Made by a program: the position numbers and the translations under genes. A DNA stretch of 64,000 nt from positions 1 through 64,000 of the forward strand of contig JASGCS010000006.1 of the NCBI GenBank assembly GCA_030054035.1. Direction: 5' to 3'. The notes beneath the pieces were generated by a model. The model did no database searches, was not told the DNA's origin, and saw only the letters and a list, made by a program, of their open reading frames with translations. This DNA is from Candidatus Methylacidiphilales bacterium. Its GTDB lineage: Bacteria; Pseudomonadota; Gammaproteobacteria; JASGCS01. Below, piece by piece: positions 17,996 through 27,372 of this stretch (within the stretch, counting starts at the first letter, position 1; every line of letters begins with the position of its first letter).

Positions 17996-20872
17996 CTATA
18001 ATCTAGTTATCTCTTTTATCAAATCGCTTATATTTTTGTTTATAAATTGTTTTTTAAATTTTATTTTTACTGCATCACCAAAAAATACTTCAGCATGTCT
18101 TATTTTTTGCTTTTCTTCATCTCTTAAACTGCTTTCATTGGCATTTTTCGTTTCAACAATGAATAATAATTTACTCCCTCCATTCTCATTTTTTAAAACA
18201 TAGGCAAAATCAGGAGAATAACTTTTACCTCCTGCCACTGGTATCTTGATAGAATTTTTTGGAATTTTAGTAAATACTACCACCTCGGCAATGGTTGTTC
18301 TAATGTTATCTTTCTCTAAATCGCTGTCATAAAAAAGTTTATCAAATAAATAATTTGACGCGACTGCTTCATCAGAATACAGTATCCCAACTTCAGAAGC
18401 ACTGATTTCATTTTTTATTTCTCCACTTGTGTCAGTGATTTTAGTAGGATGAAAAGTATTTGTTACTTTTTGATATTCAATACCAAAGGCACCAATGGCA
18501 TTATTTAAAAGATACATATCAAACTCTTGCTTCAATCTTCTAATTGTTGAAATATTGAGGTAATCATTGATTTTTACTTCTGCTTCAATAAATGCCTTGT
18601 GTAATGTTTTGATATTTATATTAAGGTCTTGTGACAGGTGCTTGATAAAGTCATAATACTTCATCGTTGATATTTTTATCAAGACATTCTCTTGTATTGA
18701 TATTTCCTCAGATACTACTGCCTGACCATCTTCTATAGCAAGCCTTCTCTGACTATATACCAGCCCATCTTGAGTGAATAGTGATACATTATTTTTAAAG
18801 AATCCTACAATTAAATTTTGAAAACACGCTTCATTTTCAAACTTGTATTCCAAAACAACTTTTTGATTGAGCTTTTCCCATAAGTCTTTGAGCTCACTAT
18901 ATTTTTCTGTTCTTATACTAATTTTTTTCTTTTCGTCAGTTGCGTTTCTTATTTTGTTTGATCCAACACCTTTAAATATGAGCGGATAACTTAATTTGAT
19001 ATAGTCAAAACCACCTTCTTTGAAATCATTAGTTCTACTGATAACCCCAGCATCTTCAAGTTTTTTTAACAATTCTTCTTCATCACGATAGAGATTTGGA
19101 TATTTTTCGAGGATTTGTTTTATCATATTCTCATCGAGTTTGGTAACGACCTGCTCACTTGAGATTGCCCCAGACTTTGCATTGACTTCATCGACAAGCT
19201 TCTTTGCAAAATCAATCTCCGTAATATCTACAAAATAATTGAGATAAAATTCTTCGTCTTTGACACGATTACCATATTGATTAACTGGCAAACGAAGTCC
19301 ACGACCTACTTCCTGGAGTTTTGATACATCACTTCCACTACTTCTGAGTTTGCAAATTTGAAATACATTAGGGTTGTCCCAACCCTCACGGAGTGTCCAT
19401 TTGGAGAAAATAAATCTTCTGGGATTATCCAATGAAAGCATGGTTTGTTTGTCATGCAGAATCTCAATGACTTCCTGCTCTATGGCTTCATCTTTTTCGT
19501 TATTATCTCTACTAAAATACCCCCCATGAGTTTTACTAATATCAACCAGTGTCTTCTCTAAATAGTTTTTATAAAAAGAATCTGTCTCAGTTTTTAGTAA
19601 TTTTTCTGCCTGAGCCTTGATGTACAGTTCAACTGTCTTTTTCAAAAATCCATCGGCATTTCTATACTCTTCAATATTGTCAATAAAAAATAAAGTCAAT
19701 GGTTTTATTTTCACTTCTCTATTTAGTAATTGTTTTTCTAGTTCAAAATGTTTAGCGATTGCATCTGCGATCATTGTTTCTTGTAAAGTTTCTGAATAGC
19801 TGTATGGATTGATTGCGTTGCCTTTTTTGAGTTCTAAACCGTTTGATAAATTAACCTTATTTATTTTAAGAGCTTCAATAAAAAGATCTTTCATCGCGCT
19901 ATGTATTTTTTCAAAACTTTCTTTTTTGGTAAGTTTTACGGTGTGTTTTTTATTGTTTTCAGTGAGCTCGAAAGTCGCCTCTGTTCCATCGGAATTAATA
20001 AATCTCACTATTGCATTTTCACCGCTAGCAAATCCTTTAATATGAGTAATCACCCCTTTGACAAGATTTCTATTAAACGAATCTACTGCCGTAAGTGTAT
20101 AAATTAGATTCTCATGTTCTAGGAAAGTAGCGCCATAACGAATAATAAATTGTGGTTTCATTTTTTTAATATTTTCCCAAGTTATGTTGGCTTGAGGAAA
20201 TTTGTGTGGCTCATCAATAATCACAAATGAGCGAGTAGCAGAAATTGCATCGAACGGTACGGAGTATTTATCAAAAATACTTGTATCAAAACTTTTTTGC
20301 ATAGTTTCAGAATTGATCATACCTGCATTAATAATCAGTACTTGAATATGATTTTTCTCAAACGCACCAGCATTTACGAAACTATTCACCGCAGGGGGGA
20401 GGTGCGATTTCTTGCTTTTTCCTCCCTTTTGACTTTCCACTATATGGAGTCTGAGTGTTTTTCCATATTGCTCTTTGAAATGCTCGCGACTACTTTCTGA
20501 TTTGAGAAAATCTACTGTTCCAGCTTTAATAGAAAGTGTCGGAACGACGATGACAAACTTAAATATTCCATAGAGTTTATTGAGTTCATAAATCGACTTG
20601 GTGTAGGTGTAGGTTTTTCCTGTCCCTGTTTCCATCATAATATCAATGATATTACTGTCATATTTAATTCTCCCATCATGTACTCCATACTCAGATCGAG
20701 CAAGACGGATATTTCTCGCATATTTTGCCCCTGATTTATCTATGAGAGGATTGATAAACTGTTTGTCAAATTCTTTCGGTTTTGCGATTGGCAAATCATC
20801 AAAAACAGACACCGTAGCGGACACTGCATTGCTTTGATGTACTAGGTTCTTTTCAAAATTAAACCTCATCAA
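17996..20872 (-). CDS. res: Type III restriction enzyme, Res subunit
   Basis: 958 residues. This is a superfamily 2 helicase/translocase with Walker A METGTGKT (residues 80-87), DExH motif IIDEPH near 218, and late helicase motifs ending QEVGRGLRLP. A C-terminal PD-(D/E)xK nuclease core has PDFAY near 886 and VETK near 906. In type III systems, Res joins Mod, translocates along DNA and cuts when two unmodified sites face each other. It is the third gene of a mod-dinD-res operon with 3-base gaps, so expression is likely coupled. All key motifs are present, so it looks intact. Confidence 0.93.
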   Translation of the reverse strand: MMRFNFEKNLVHQSNAVSATVSVFDDLPIAKPKEFDKQFINPLIDKSGAKYARNIRLARSEYGVHDGRIKYDSNIIDIMMETGTGKTYTYTKSIYELNKLYGIFKFVIVVPTLSIKAGTVDFLKSESSREHFKEQYGKTLRLHIVESQKGGKSKKSHLPPAVNSFVNAGAFEKNHIQVLIINAGMINSETMQKSFDTSIFDKYSVPFDAISATRSFVIIDEPHKFPQANITWENIKKMKPQFIIRYGATFLEHENLIYTLTAVDSFNRNLVKGVITHIKGFASGENAIVRFINSDGTEATFELTENNKKHTVKLTKKESFEKIHSAMKDLFIEALKINKVNLSNGLELKKGNAINPYSYSETLQETMIADAIAKHFELEKQLLNREVKIKPLTLFFIDNIEEYRNADGFLKKTVELYIKAQAEKLLKTETDSFYKNYLEKTLVDISKTHGGYFSRDNNEKDEAIEQEVIEILHDKQTMLSLDNPRRFIFSKWTLREGWDNPNVFQICKLRSSGSDVSKLQEVGRGLRLPVNQYGNRVKDEEFYLNYFVDITEIDFAKKLVDEVNAKSGAISSEQVVTKLDENMIKQILEKYPNLYRDEEELLKKLEDAGVISRTNDFKEGGFDYIKLSYPLIFKGVGSNKIRNATDEKKKISIRTEKYSELKDLWEKLNQKVVLEYKFENEACFQNLIVGFFKNNVSLFTQDGLVYSQRRLAIEDGQAVVSEEISIQENVLIKISTMKYYDFIKHLSQDLNINIKTLHKAFIEAEVKINDYLNISTIRRLKQEFDMYLLNNAIGAFGIEYQKVTNTFHPTKITDTSGEIKNEISASEVGILYSDEAVASNYLFDKLFYDSDLEKDNIRTTIAEVVVFTKIPKNSIKIPVAGGKSYSPDFAYVLKNENGGSKLLFIVETKNANESSLRDEEKQKIRHAEVFFGDAVKIKFKKQFINKNISDLIKEITRL

Positions 20873-20875
20873 AGT

Positions 20876-21724
20876 TTAATTTTCAGGTTTGGTAAAAGTA
20901 TCTTCATTTATGAGAATTTTTTTCTCTGTACTTTTGAGTTTTCTTTCAACTTTCTTGACATCTTCTTCTGGAGGTAATTCTTCTGGGGTGATACCACGAG
21001 AAATAAGAGTATCTCTAACGGATTTATTATTAGTAACATGCTCATCTGATATTAAATTTTCTGTTTGCATATTTTTACTTTTAGCATTGAATATAGTGAT
21101 CTCTGTCGCAAAGTCCTTGGCTTTGAGTAAGATAGTCTGCATAAAATCAGCAAGTGGTTTATTTTTGATTCCCCATTTATCTTTCATCTGTTGTGTCGTT
21201 TTATTGAAAAGCGCTTGATCTCCTTTGCTTCTAATAAGCGCAAAATCTTTATCGCTTTCAGTTTGTTCAAAAATTATTTTTGAAAGTTCTTTTTCAGTTT
21301 TTGCAAGCTTATGTCTAGCTTGAATTCTTTCGTGTTTTAATATCGTTTGCTCAATGATCTCGGCTTTCCTTGTCTGGACGGCAAAATAGGTTTGAGCAAA
21401 AGCGATTTCTTGTTTTCTTGAGTCTCCGTTTTGAGCGATTAGATAGCAAGCGTAACGAGTTAGCATCAAATCATCAATTTCTTTTTCTGCATTTTTAGGC
21501 ATTTCTATCGTTTTGCCGACATCAGCAAAATGATCGGTTATTTTATGTCCAGAAAGTTCACACGCAGCTTTTGCTTTGCCAATGACATTAAAAAAGCTTC
21601 TCCAAGTATCGTAACCCAAAAGATGTTGCAAATCTCTTGCCAACCAAAATTCTACCCCATTACTTGTTTTTTGAGATGAGTCCTCAAATGTAGCTGTGAG
21701 TTTATAAACAATTTGTTTTTCCAT
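20876..21724 (-). CDS. dinD: DinD-like DNA-damage-inducible protein
   Basis: 282 residues. The N-terminal half resembles the BRO-N-type domain of DinD: VEFWLARDLQHLLGY near residues 25-39, and MLTRYACYLIAQNGD near 87-101. A charged helical half follows (KAEIIEQTIL, RHKLAKTEKELS) with a Lys/Glu-rich tail. E. coli DinD (about 274 residues) is LexA-regulated and inhibits RecA-mediated strand exchange. Here the gene sits exactly between mod and res with 3-base gaps, so it is a component of the R-M operon rather than a free SOS gene. Its role in the system is not established. Confidence 0.85.
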   Translation of the reverse strand: MEKQIVYKLTATFEDSSQKTSNGVEFWLARDLQHLLGYDTWRSFFNVIGKAKAACELSGHKITDHFADVGKTIEMPKNAEKEIDDLMLTRYACYLIAQNGDSRKQEIAFAQTYFAVQTRKAEIIEQTILKHERIQARHKLAKTEKELSKIIFEQTESDKDFALIRSKGDQALFNKTTQQMKDKWGIKNKPLADFMQTILLKAKDFATEITIFNAKSKNMQTENLISDEHVTNNKSVRDTLISRGITPEELPPEEDVKKVERKLKSTEKKILINEDTFTKPEN

Positions 21725-21727
21725 AGT

Positions 21728-23761
21728 TTAGTATCTAGTTATAAAATCAATATCTAGTTTTTTCTTGTTTGCATAATTGGACACATTTTCTGCAATTTCT
21801 CTCAAAACTTTACTTTCAAAATTATAACCAAAAACAATTATACTGACTGGATTAAATACAGAGTCTTCATCAATCTTATTGAGAAGTGATTTTAAGTGTT
21901 TCGTCTCAAATCCCTTGTTCATCAGATATAATCTGCCATTGCCATAATATCCTGTATACCCATCAAGAACAACACTCTCCAGACTTTCCGTAAGCAGAAT
22001 ATTATCATATGTTTTCCAAGTGGTAAGAAGTATTTGCAAATCTTCACTAGACAATTTGCTTTCATCAAAGAGTTTAGTTTGCGGATCAAATTCTTTTGCC
22101 ACAAATTCGTAATCTTCCCAAATTGGCATAGTCTCGTAAATCTTAAAGCCAAAATCTATACCTGATAAATCTACTGCTTTTTTAGCATCAATTTTGATGG
22201 TAAACTCTCCTTTACAAGCAGGACAGTGCTCTCCTTCAAAACCATCACATCCTTCACATTTAATTTTTTCTGACTTTGCAGATTGGTCAACATTCTCATC
22301 CAATATTTTTTTACCAGCCCTAATCAATCTTTCTTTCGTAATATCAAAAATTGTCGGTTCAGCAATCCCAAGTTCATTTTTCACAAAATCAAAAGCAGTT
22401 TTATTTTTATTAGGATCTATCAATTCTGGAAGCTGCACTAGGATATATTTTCTATTTCCCTCTTTTCCATTTGCACAATCTTCGGCATTAAGCTGCATCA
22501 CCGCATCGCCAGTCGTACCACTTCCTGCAAAAAAGTCGAGAATTAGGTCGTTCACATCAGTAACAGAATTTATAATAATATTAAGCAATTTAGTTGGTTT
22601 AGGATTCTGAAAGACTCCTTTTGATAATAAAATTGATATTTCTTGATTTGATTGTCTTGTGCTTCCTGCAAATTTATAATTCCAAAAAGTTGTCAATTTT
22701 ATATATTCAGATACATCTTTTAAATAAGTTTTCTTCTGAGGAATTGAATTATTATCTTTACCAAAATAAATTTGATTTTTGTCTTCTAGCTCTTTCAATG
22801 ATTCTTTCGAGTATCTAGGAAAAGTTCCTTTTGGAGGTTCATACACAACACCATTTTTAAAATAATATTTATAATTTGCACCATCAGTTCCACTTTTGGC
22901 ATTTAATGGGGTGAGCAAATAATCACCATTTGGATCATTGTCATTATTCTTGTAAACTTTATTATGATTTTCTGTCCTAGCAAATCCATTTATTATTAAT
23001 TTATCTTTATATTTTGAATAACACAATATAAATTCATTATTTTTGGAAAAATAATCTGCATCATTTTTTATAGTGTCTAATCCTTGCCAAACGATATGCC
23101 CCACATAATTCTCCTCACCAAATATCTCATCCATTAGAATTCTTAACTGTGCCACTTCATTGTCATCAATACTCACAAATATCACTCCATCATCTTTGAG
23201 AAGTTGCTTGGCGATATAAAGTCTTGGATACATAAAAGTGAGCCATGCAGAGTGAGAGTTGCTTTTGCTATTCACAAAACTCAAAACTTTTTTAGCTTGC
23301 TCTTCATCAATTCCTGCAAGTTCAGAAAATTGCTCTATTGTAAACTTGCGATCATCTTTATAGACAAAGCCATCACTTCCAGTATTATATGGAGGGTCAA
23401 TATAGATCAGTTTTATTTTTTCATGATACGCATTGGAGAGGTGTTTAAGTACTTCCAAATTATCACCTTTGATAAGCAAATTATTCGATTTTATGTTTGC
23501 TTCTTTGCTGTTCCAGTCTTTGTCTTCTTTGATCAGTGTTTTTGCAGGATCAGTGGCGAGAAGTCTGGCGTAGCTTTTACCGAGCCAGTCCATTCCATAA
23601 CTTTCTTTGGAGAAATTAATGTCATGGTTTGAAAGTTCATTCTTAAATTTCTCAAAATCAAAATCACCGTTCTTGTTAAAGCAATGCGGATAATTAATCT
23701 TCAATACTTCCAGATTTTTATTTAAGGCTTGTATATTGTTTGTTGTGTTTTCTATTTTCAT
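21728..23761 (-). CDS. mod: Type III DNA methyltransferase, Mod subunit
   Basis: 677 residues. This is a beta-class adenine-N6 methyltransferase with catalytic motif IV DPPYNTG (residues 122-128) ahead of the AdoMet motif FAGSGTTG (about 410). A target-recognition region lies between them. An unusual Cys cluster CEGCDGFEGEHCPAC near residue 505-520 looks like a small zinc ribbon. Mod sets the recognition sequence for the complex and protects host DNA. First gene of the operon. No repeat tract suggestive of phase variation is visible in the reading frame. Confidence 0.92.
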   Translation of the reverse strand: MKIENTTNNIQALNKNLEVLKINYPHCFNKNGDFDFEKFKNELSNHDINFSKESYGMDWLGKSYARLLATDPAKTLIKEDKDWNSKEANIKSNNLLIKGDNLEVLKHLSNAYHEKIKLIYIDPPYNTGSDGFVYKDDRKFTIEQFSELAGIDEEQAKKVLSFVNSKSNSHSAWLTFMYPRLYIAKQLLKDDGVIFVSIDDNEVAQLRILMDEIFGEENYVGHIVWQGLDTIKNDADYFSKNNEFILCYSKYKDKLIINGFARTENHNKVYKNNDNDPNGDYLLTPLNAKSGTDGANYKYYFKNGVVYEPPKGTFPRYSKESLKELEDKNQIYFGKDNNSIPQKKTYLKDVSEYIKLTTFWNYKFAGSTRQSNQEISILLSKGVFQNPKPTKLLNIIINSVTDVNDLILDFFAGSGTTGDAVMQLNAEDCANGKEGNRKYILVQLPELIDPNKNKTAFDFVKNELGIAEPTIFDITKERLIRAGKKILDENVDQSAKSEKIKCEGCDGFEGEHCPACKGEFTIKIDAKKAVDLSGIDFGFKIYETMPIWEDYEFVAKEFDPQTKLFDESKLSSEDLQILLTTWKTYDNILLTESLESVVLDGYTGYYGNGRLYLMNKGFETKHLKSLLNKIDEDSVFNPVSIIVFGYNFESKVLREIAENVSNYANKKKLDIDFITRY

Positions 23762-23776
23762 ATTTTATGTTGCTAC

Positions 23777-23787
23777 CTGTAATACAG
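23777..23787. promoter_or_regulatory. 11-bp palindrome just upstream of mod
   Basis: CTGTAATACAG is an inverted repeat (CTGTA/TACAG around one base) centred about 20 bases before the mod ATG. Its half-sites resemble a LexA half-site, but the spacing (3 bases) is wrong for the E. coli CTGT-N8-ACAG box. It could be an operator for the R-M operon. Confidence 0.25.
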
Positions 23788-23935
23788 CATATTTTCATAC
23801 AAATAATACAAGTATATCTTACCCATAATTATTAATTAGTACTACATCAAATCATTTCCTAAGAAGCTATTTTGAGCAATATGCAATTATCTCAAATGCT
23901 TAAGATAATAATGCAAATTATAGTAAACTATTAGG

Positions 23936-24199
23936 ATGTTGATAGATCAGTTAAAAAAATGCCAGGAATTTATTAATGCTCGTATTGAGCTACTTGAAGG
24001 AGAAAATCAAGGAAACTCTAACTTTGAATCCAATCTTACTGCAATTAAAAATGGTTGCAATCGTATGGTTGGGATGATTGAGGAATATCAAGAGGAGCAA
24101 GGCTTTGATGATGAAGTTGATGAAAATGAAGAAATTGAAGAGCTTGATGCTAAGCAACTTGGTTTTGGCGAAGGCGATTTAGAGGAAAACGATTTTTAG
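23936..24199 (+). CDS. Small acidic protein of unknown function
   Basis: 87 residues. The first two thirds form a predicted helical segment (LIDQLKKCQEFINARIELLE, then AIKNGCNRMVGMIEEYQEE). The tail is very acidic (DDEVDENEEIEELD). There is no signal peptide or membrane segment, and I do not recognise a family. A possible -10 TATAGT lies at 23919-23924, 11 bases before the ATG. The gene overlaps the convergent exporter gene by 4 bases. It looks like a real gene because it is preceded by a promoter-like sequence and has biased protein composition, but there is no functional evidence. Confidence 0.6.
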   Translation: MLIDQLKKCQEFINARIELLEGENQGNSNFESNLTAIKNGCNRMVGMIEEYQEEQGFDDEVDENEEIEELDAKQLGFGEGDLEENDF

Positions 24200-25422
24200 T
24201 GACGCTTGATGCCAAGCAATCGTTCATCGCGTTTGCTTTTTAGTCTATGGATGTAGAGTAGCGCTAGGGAAGCTAATACCACGATAACATTTCCTGAGGC
24301 AAGTGATAGATTGGTTCCGTCATACTGTTGAGCGACAATATAACCGATAGTCGCCCCACCAAAGTTAACCACAAAACCACCAAAGGCGCTTGCAGTGCCA
24401 GCAATTGCACCAAGTTTTTCCATTGCTCGGGCGAGGAGATTCGGACGCAGAAATCCTAAGGTAAAAATTATCAGAAACTGAAAAAATAAATATTCATACA
24501 GATTCGGTTCATGCCACAGTGAAAAAAAATAATCGCAGCAAGTGACTACCAGCATAACTAGGATGGCATTTTCTATTATGCGCACCGTACCAAAACGAAT
24601 GACTATTCGAGCATTAATTAATGATGAAAGTACGATTGAAAAAGCAATGACAGCAAAATATAATGGAAACAAGTTACCGGTCTGATAGGTATTAACAAAA
24701 ACCTGCTGAGCAGCACTAAGGTAAGAAAACATCAACCCAACTAATATGCCCGATGCGCAAAGTAACATAACTGAACTTGCGTGTGATAAGACTTGACCAT
24801 ACCGTATCAGTGAAGACATGAGCAATCCTTTTACTTCAACTTGCAAAGGAGCACTCTCAGACATTCGATATGAAACCCAAATGATAATCCCTAGTGAATA
24901 CAGAGCAAGTAAATAAAATAAATACCGCCACGGCATGATGAAAAGTAATAGCTGTCCGAGTAGTGGCGCAAATATTGGCACAGTAATAAAAATTGAAACT
25001 GCAATTGAAGTAACTCGAGCCATAAACTTACCACGATAGCGATCGCGGATCAACGCTACGGCAATGACTGAAGGACCCCCAGATGCCAACCCTTGTAAAA
25101 ACCTGGCTAACAAAAATGAACTAAAGCTGGTAGTGAGCGCTGAATATATCGCTAAGGCAAAATATAACCCTAACGAAAATAACAAAACTGGTTTCCTGCC
25201 ATAACGATCCGATAATGGCCCAAACAACAGTTGCGCTATTCCTAACCCCATCAGATAATAACTAATGATGCCTTGTCTTTGATTATCATGGTCTAATCCA
25301 TAATAAACACTGATCTCATTAAAGGCTGGAAGAATTATATCAATGGCAAATGCTGTGATTGACATCAGTGATGCGATGAGCAAAATAAACTCACCTCTAC
25401 GCATACGAGTAATAATTACCAT
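24196..25422 (-). CDS. Bcr/CflA-type MFS drug exporter
   Basis: 408 residues with about 12 hydrophobic segments. The loop 2-3 signature GPLSDRYGRKPVLL (about residues 68-81) and motif C-like GPSVIAVALIRD are typical of drug:H+ antiporters. The N-terminus, with FAIDIILPAF, is the Bcr/CflA (DHA1) hallmark. An inner-membrane efflux pump; its substrate is unknown. It is the last gene of a minus-strand hemW-nuclease-exporter group, 11 bases after the preceding stop. Translation may start at the second Met (MRRGEF). Confidence 0.85.
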   Translation of the reverse strand: MVIITRMRRGEFILLIASLMSITAFAIDIILPAFNEISVYYGLDHDNQRQGIISYYLMGLGIAQLLFGPLSDRYGRKPVLLFSLGLYFALAIYSALTTSFSSFLLARFLQGLASGGPSVIAVALIRDRYRGKFMARVTSIAVSIFITVPIFAPLLGQLLLFIMPWRYLFYLLALYSLGIIIWVSYRMSESAPLQVEVKGLLMSSLIRYGQVLSHASSVMLLCASGILVGLMFSYLSAAQQVFVNTYQTGNLFPLYFAVIAFSIVLSSLINARIVIRFGTVRIIENAILVMLVVTCCDYFFSLWHEPNLYEYLFFQFLIIFTLGFLRPNLLARAMEKLGAIAGTASAFGGFVVNFGGATIGYIVAQQYDGTNLSLASGNVIVVLASLALLYIHRLKSKRDERLLGIKRH

Positions 25423-25433
25423 TTAGTAAGGTA

Positions 25434-26198
25434 TCATTGTAATTGAATCAATCTCTGATCGAGGATATCTAATTGTTTGCGCATAGTTTTTTTGGAATTA
25501 ATCCAGCCTCGTGCAATGATTTTTTTATGGAGAAACACTTCAGGGTTATATCCAGTGTCATATTGTTTTAATCGTAAGGTATACCCATTATGTAGAGAAA
25601 AATAAATAGTTTGATCGCTTACCACCTGTATTGATTTTACCTTACTATACATAATGGCAAATCCACCTTGAAATTCTTCAAGTTCACTATCAGTGATATG
25701 CCACTGTGTGACTTTAGCCCAATTAGCTTTTCTTGCAATTCTAGGAATTTGCTCCAAGGCTAGATAACAATCTGCCATACTACTATTGGGAGGAATGATG
25801 GCAACAGCAACAAGGCCTTGGGATATAAGCTTACTAGCGATATTTTCTCCTTTATTATTTTGCACATGAGCTAAAAGTCTACCAAAGCGATCTACTTTTT
25901 TTGTTTCAAAAATTACATTGATAGAATTATGCGATTGTTCTAACAGTCTGGTAAGCTCCAAACTTGCTTCTCGGGCGCCGGGATCTTCTGGTCGATAACG
26001 GTTTTGAAGTTCTGGAGCATTGATTCCGATGATGCGCACTTCGTCACCGCCTTCTAGTTTAATGGTATCACCGTCAAGTACCCGTTGCACTTTAGCTGAC
26101 AGAGCCTGTTTGGGTAAAGCACATGAGCTTTGCTCGGTGCGACCACTTGAGGTAATAGCAACAGCTAGGCTAAGAAATAGAAAAGCCGCTAAGCGCAT
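25434..26198 (-). CDS. Secreted thermonuclease-like (SNase) protein
   Basis: 254 residues with a signal peptide (MRLAAFLFLSLAVAITSSG). The SNase fold motifs are VLDGDTI (40-46), VRIIGINAPE (53-62, containing the first catalytic Arg) and DRFGRLLAHV (about 106-115, containing the second). The C-terminal 90 residues extend beyond the domain with no recognised motif. Staphylococcal-nuclease-family proteins cleave DNA or RNA with Ca2+, and here the protein would act in the periplasm or outside. The start overlaps the hemW stop by 10 bases. Confidence 0.85.
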   Translation of the reverse strand: MRLAAFLFLSLAVAITSSGRTEQSSCALPKQALSAKVQRVLDGDTIKLEGGDEVRIIGINAPELQNRYRPEDPGAREASLELTRLLEQSHNSINVIFETKKVDRFGRLLAHVQNNKGENIASKLISQGLVAVAIIPPNSSMADCYLALEQIPRIARKANWAKVTQWHITDSELEEFQGGFAIMYSKVKSIQVVSDQTIYFSLHNGYTLRLKQYDTGYNPEVFLHKKIIARGWINSKKTMRKQLDILDQRLIQLQ

Positions 26199-27349
26199 AT
26201 CTCAAGGAGCATGGTAGTTTGGAATCTGAGTGCTTTTTGGCTCGGAATTATATTGTTGCCATGTATCTCAATCCAATGATTGGATAGTAAGTGCTGTAAG
26301 ATTTCATCAACAGTTGGGTCGGGAATATTGGTACGGGCTTTAAATTTCTCAATGGCAAAACCTTCGCAGAGTCTCATGAAATTCATCAAGGCGTCAAGTG
26401 GAAGAGAAGAAGCTTGTACTGTTTCACACGAAGCTACTCTTGATTGATTACCGGCATGTTGAATGTATTGCGATGGTGAGGCAATTTTTGCATAACGAAT
26501 AATATTTTCATCTTGGGTTATTTTGCTATGCGCACCTGCCCCAATACCCACAAAATCTCCATACTCCCAATAATTTATATTATGGACACAGCGCTGATCA
26601 ATAGTATCTTGCACTTTAGACCAAGCGGAGATCTCATATCTCTCAAAACCATGCTGTCCTAAAAAATCTAGCCCGTCGCAAGTCATTGCCCAAAGTGCTT
26701 CATCTTCGGGCAATGGGGGTGGGCGCTTACCAAATGCAGTAAGTGGCTCAATGGTAAGCTGGTACCAAGAAATATGGTCTGGCTCTAACTCTGTTGCTTT
26801 TTGCAAATCATTCAAGCACTGCCACGGTGTTTGATTAATTAAACCATACATAAGATCTATATTGATTCTGGTAAACCCGGCTTGTCTAGCCTGAGTCATG
26901 GCTGTGTAAATCTCTTCAACTGAATGAATCCGTCCAAGTTGTTGTAGTTGGAGTGGTTCAAAACTTTGTGCACCAAAACTAATTCGGTTAATCCCAGATT
27001 CTCTAAACCCAATAAGTTTTTCATTGTCGGTAGTAGCTGGGTTGGCTTCAATGGTTATTTCAATTGAGTCTTTTTTCACTCCCCATTCATCTAAGAGTGA
27101 GCGCATGAGTTGGTCAATAGCAGAAGCGCTGAAGAGACTGGGAGTCCCCCCTCCAATAAATATAGAGGTTATTTGAGGTGGGCCATGTGGAAAGCGATTT
27201 AATTCTTGTCTCCAGTCTTGCTGGAGGGCTTGGATGTAGTTTTGCTCATGGCGGAGTACCTGATCGCGACTGGCTTGATGTGAATTAAAGTCGCAATAGT
27301 AACATTTTTTTACGCACCAAGGGATATGTATATAAAGACTAAGGGCCAT
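26189..27349 (-). CDS. hemW: Radical SAM HemW (heme chaperone, coproporphyrinogen oxidase-like)
   Basis: 386 residues. The N-terminus is YIHIPWCVKKCYYCDF, giving the CxxxCxxC radical-SAM motif at Cys12, Cys16 and Cys19. IFIGGGTPS and the HemN-family motifs INIDLMYGL and DHISWYQLT follow. The fourth Cys of true HemN is absent, which fits HemW, a heme-binding chaperone that inserts heme into respiratory enzymes, rather than the oxygen-independent coproporphyrinogen oxidase. Divergent from degQ with only 23 bases between the two start codons. Confidence 0.9.
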   Translation of the reverse strand: MALSLYIHIPWCVKKCYYCDFNSHQASRDQVLRHEQNYIQALQQDWRQELNRFPHGPPQITSIFIGGGTPSLFSASAIDQLMRSLLDEWGVKKDSIEITIEANPATTDNEKLIGFRESGINRISFGAQSFEPLQLQQLGRIHSVEEIYTAMTQARQAGFTRINIDLMYGLINQTPWQCLNDLQKATELEPDHISWYQLTIEPLTAFGKRPPPLPEDEALWAMTCDGLDFLGQHGFERYEISAWSKVQDTIDQRCVHNINYWEYGDFVGIGAGAHSKITQDENIIRYAKIASPSQYIQHAGNQSRVASCETVQASSLPLDALMNFMRLCEGFAIEKFKARTNIPDPTVDEILQHLLSNHWIEIHGNNIIPSQKALRFQTTMLLEICA

Positions 27350-27358
27350 GAAATATAA

Positions 27359-27366
27359 ATTATAAT
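27359..27366. promoter_or_regulatory. Self-complementary ATTATAAT between hemW and degQ
   Basis: ATTATAAT reads TATAAT on both strands. On the plus strand the hexamer (27361-27366) ends 6 bases before the degQ ATG. On the minus strand it ends 9 bases before the hemW ATG. It is a candidate shared -10 giving leaderless or nearly leaderless mRNAs in both directions. Confidence 0.5.
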
Positions 27367-27372
27367 ATGTAG

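Noticed and set aside
23777-23787. SOS (LexA) box controlling mod-dinD-res
   Set aside because: CTGT and ACAG half-sites are only 3 bases apart rather than 8, so a standard LexA box is not supported.
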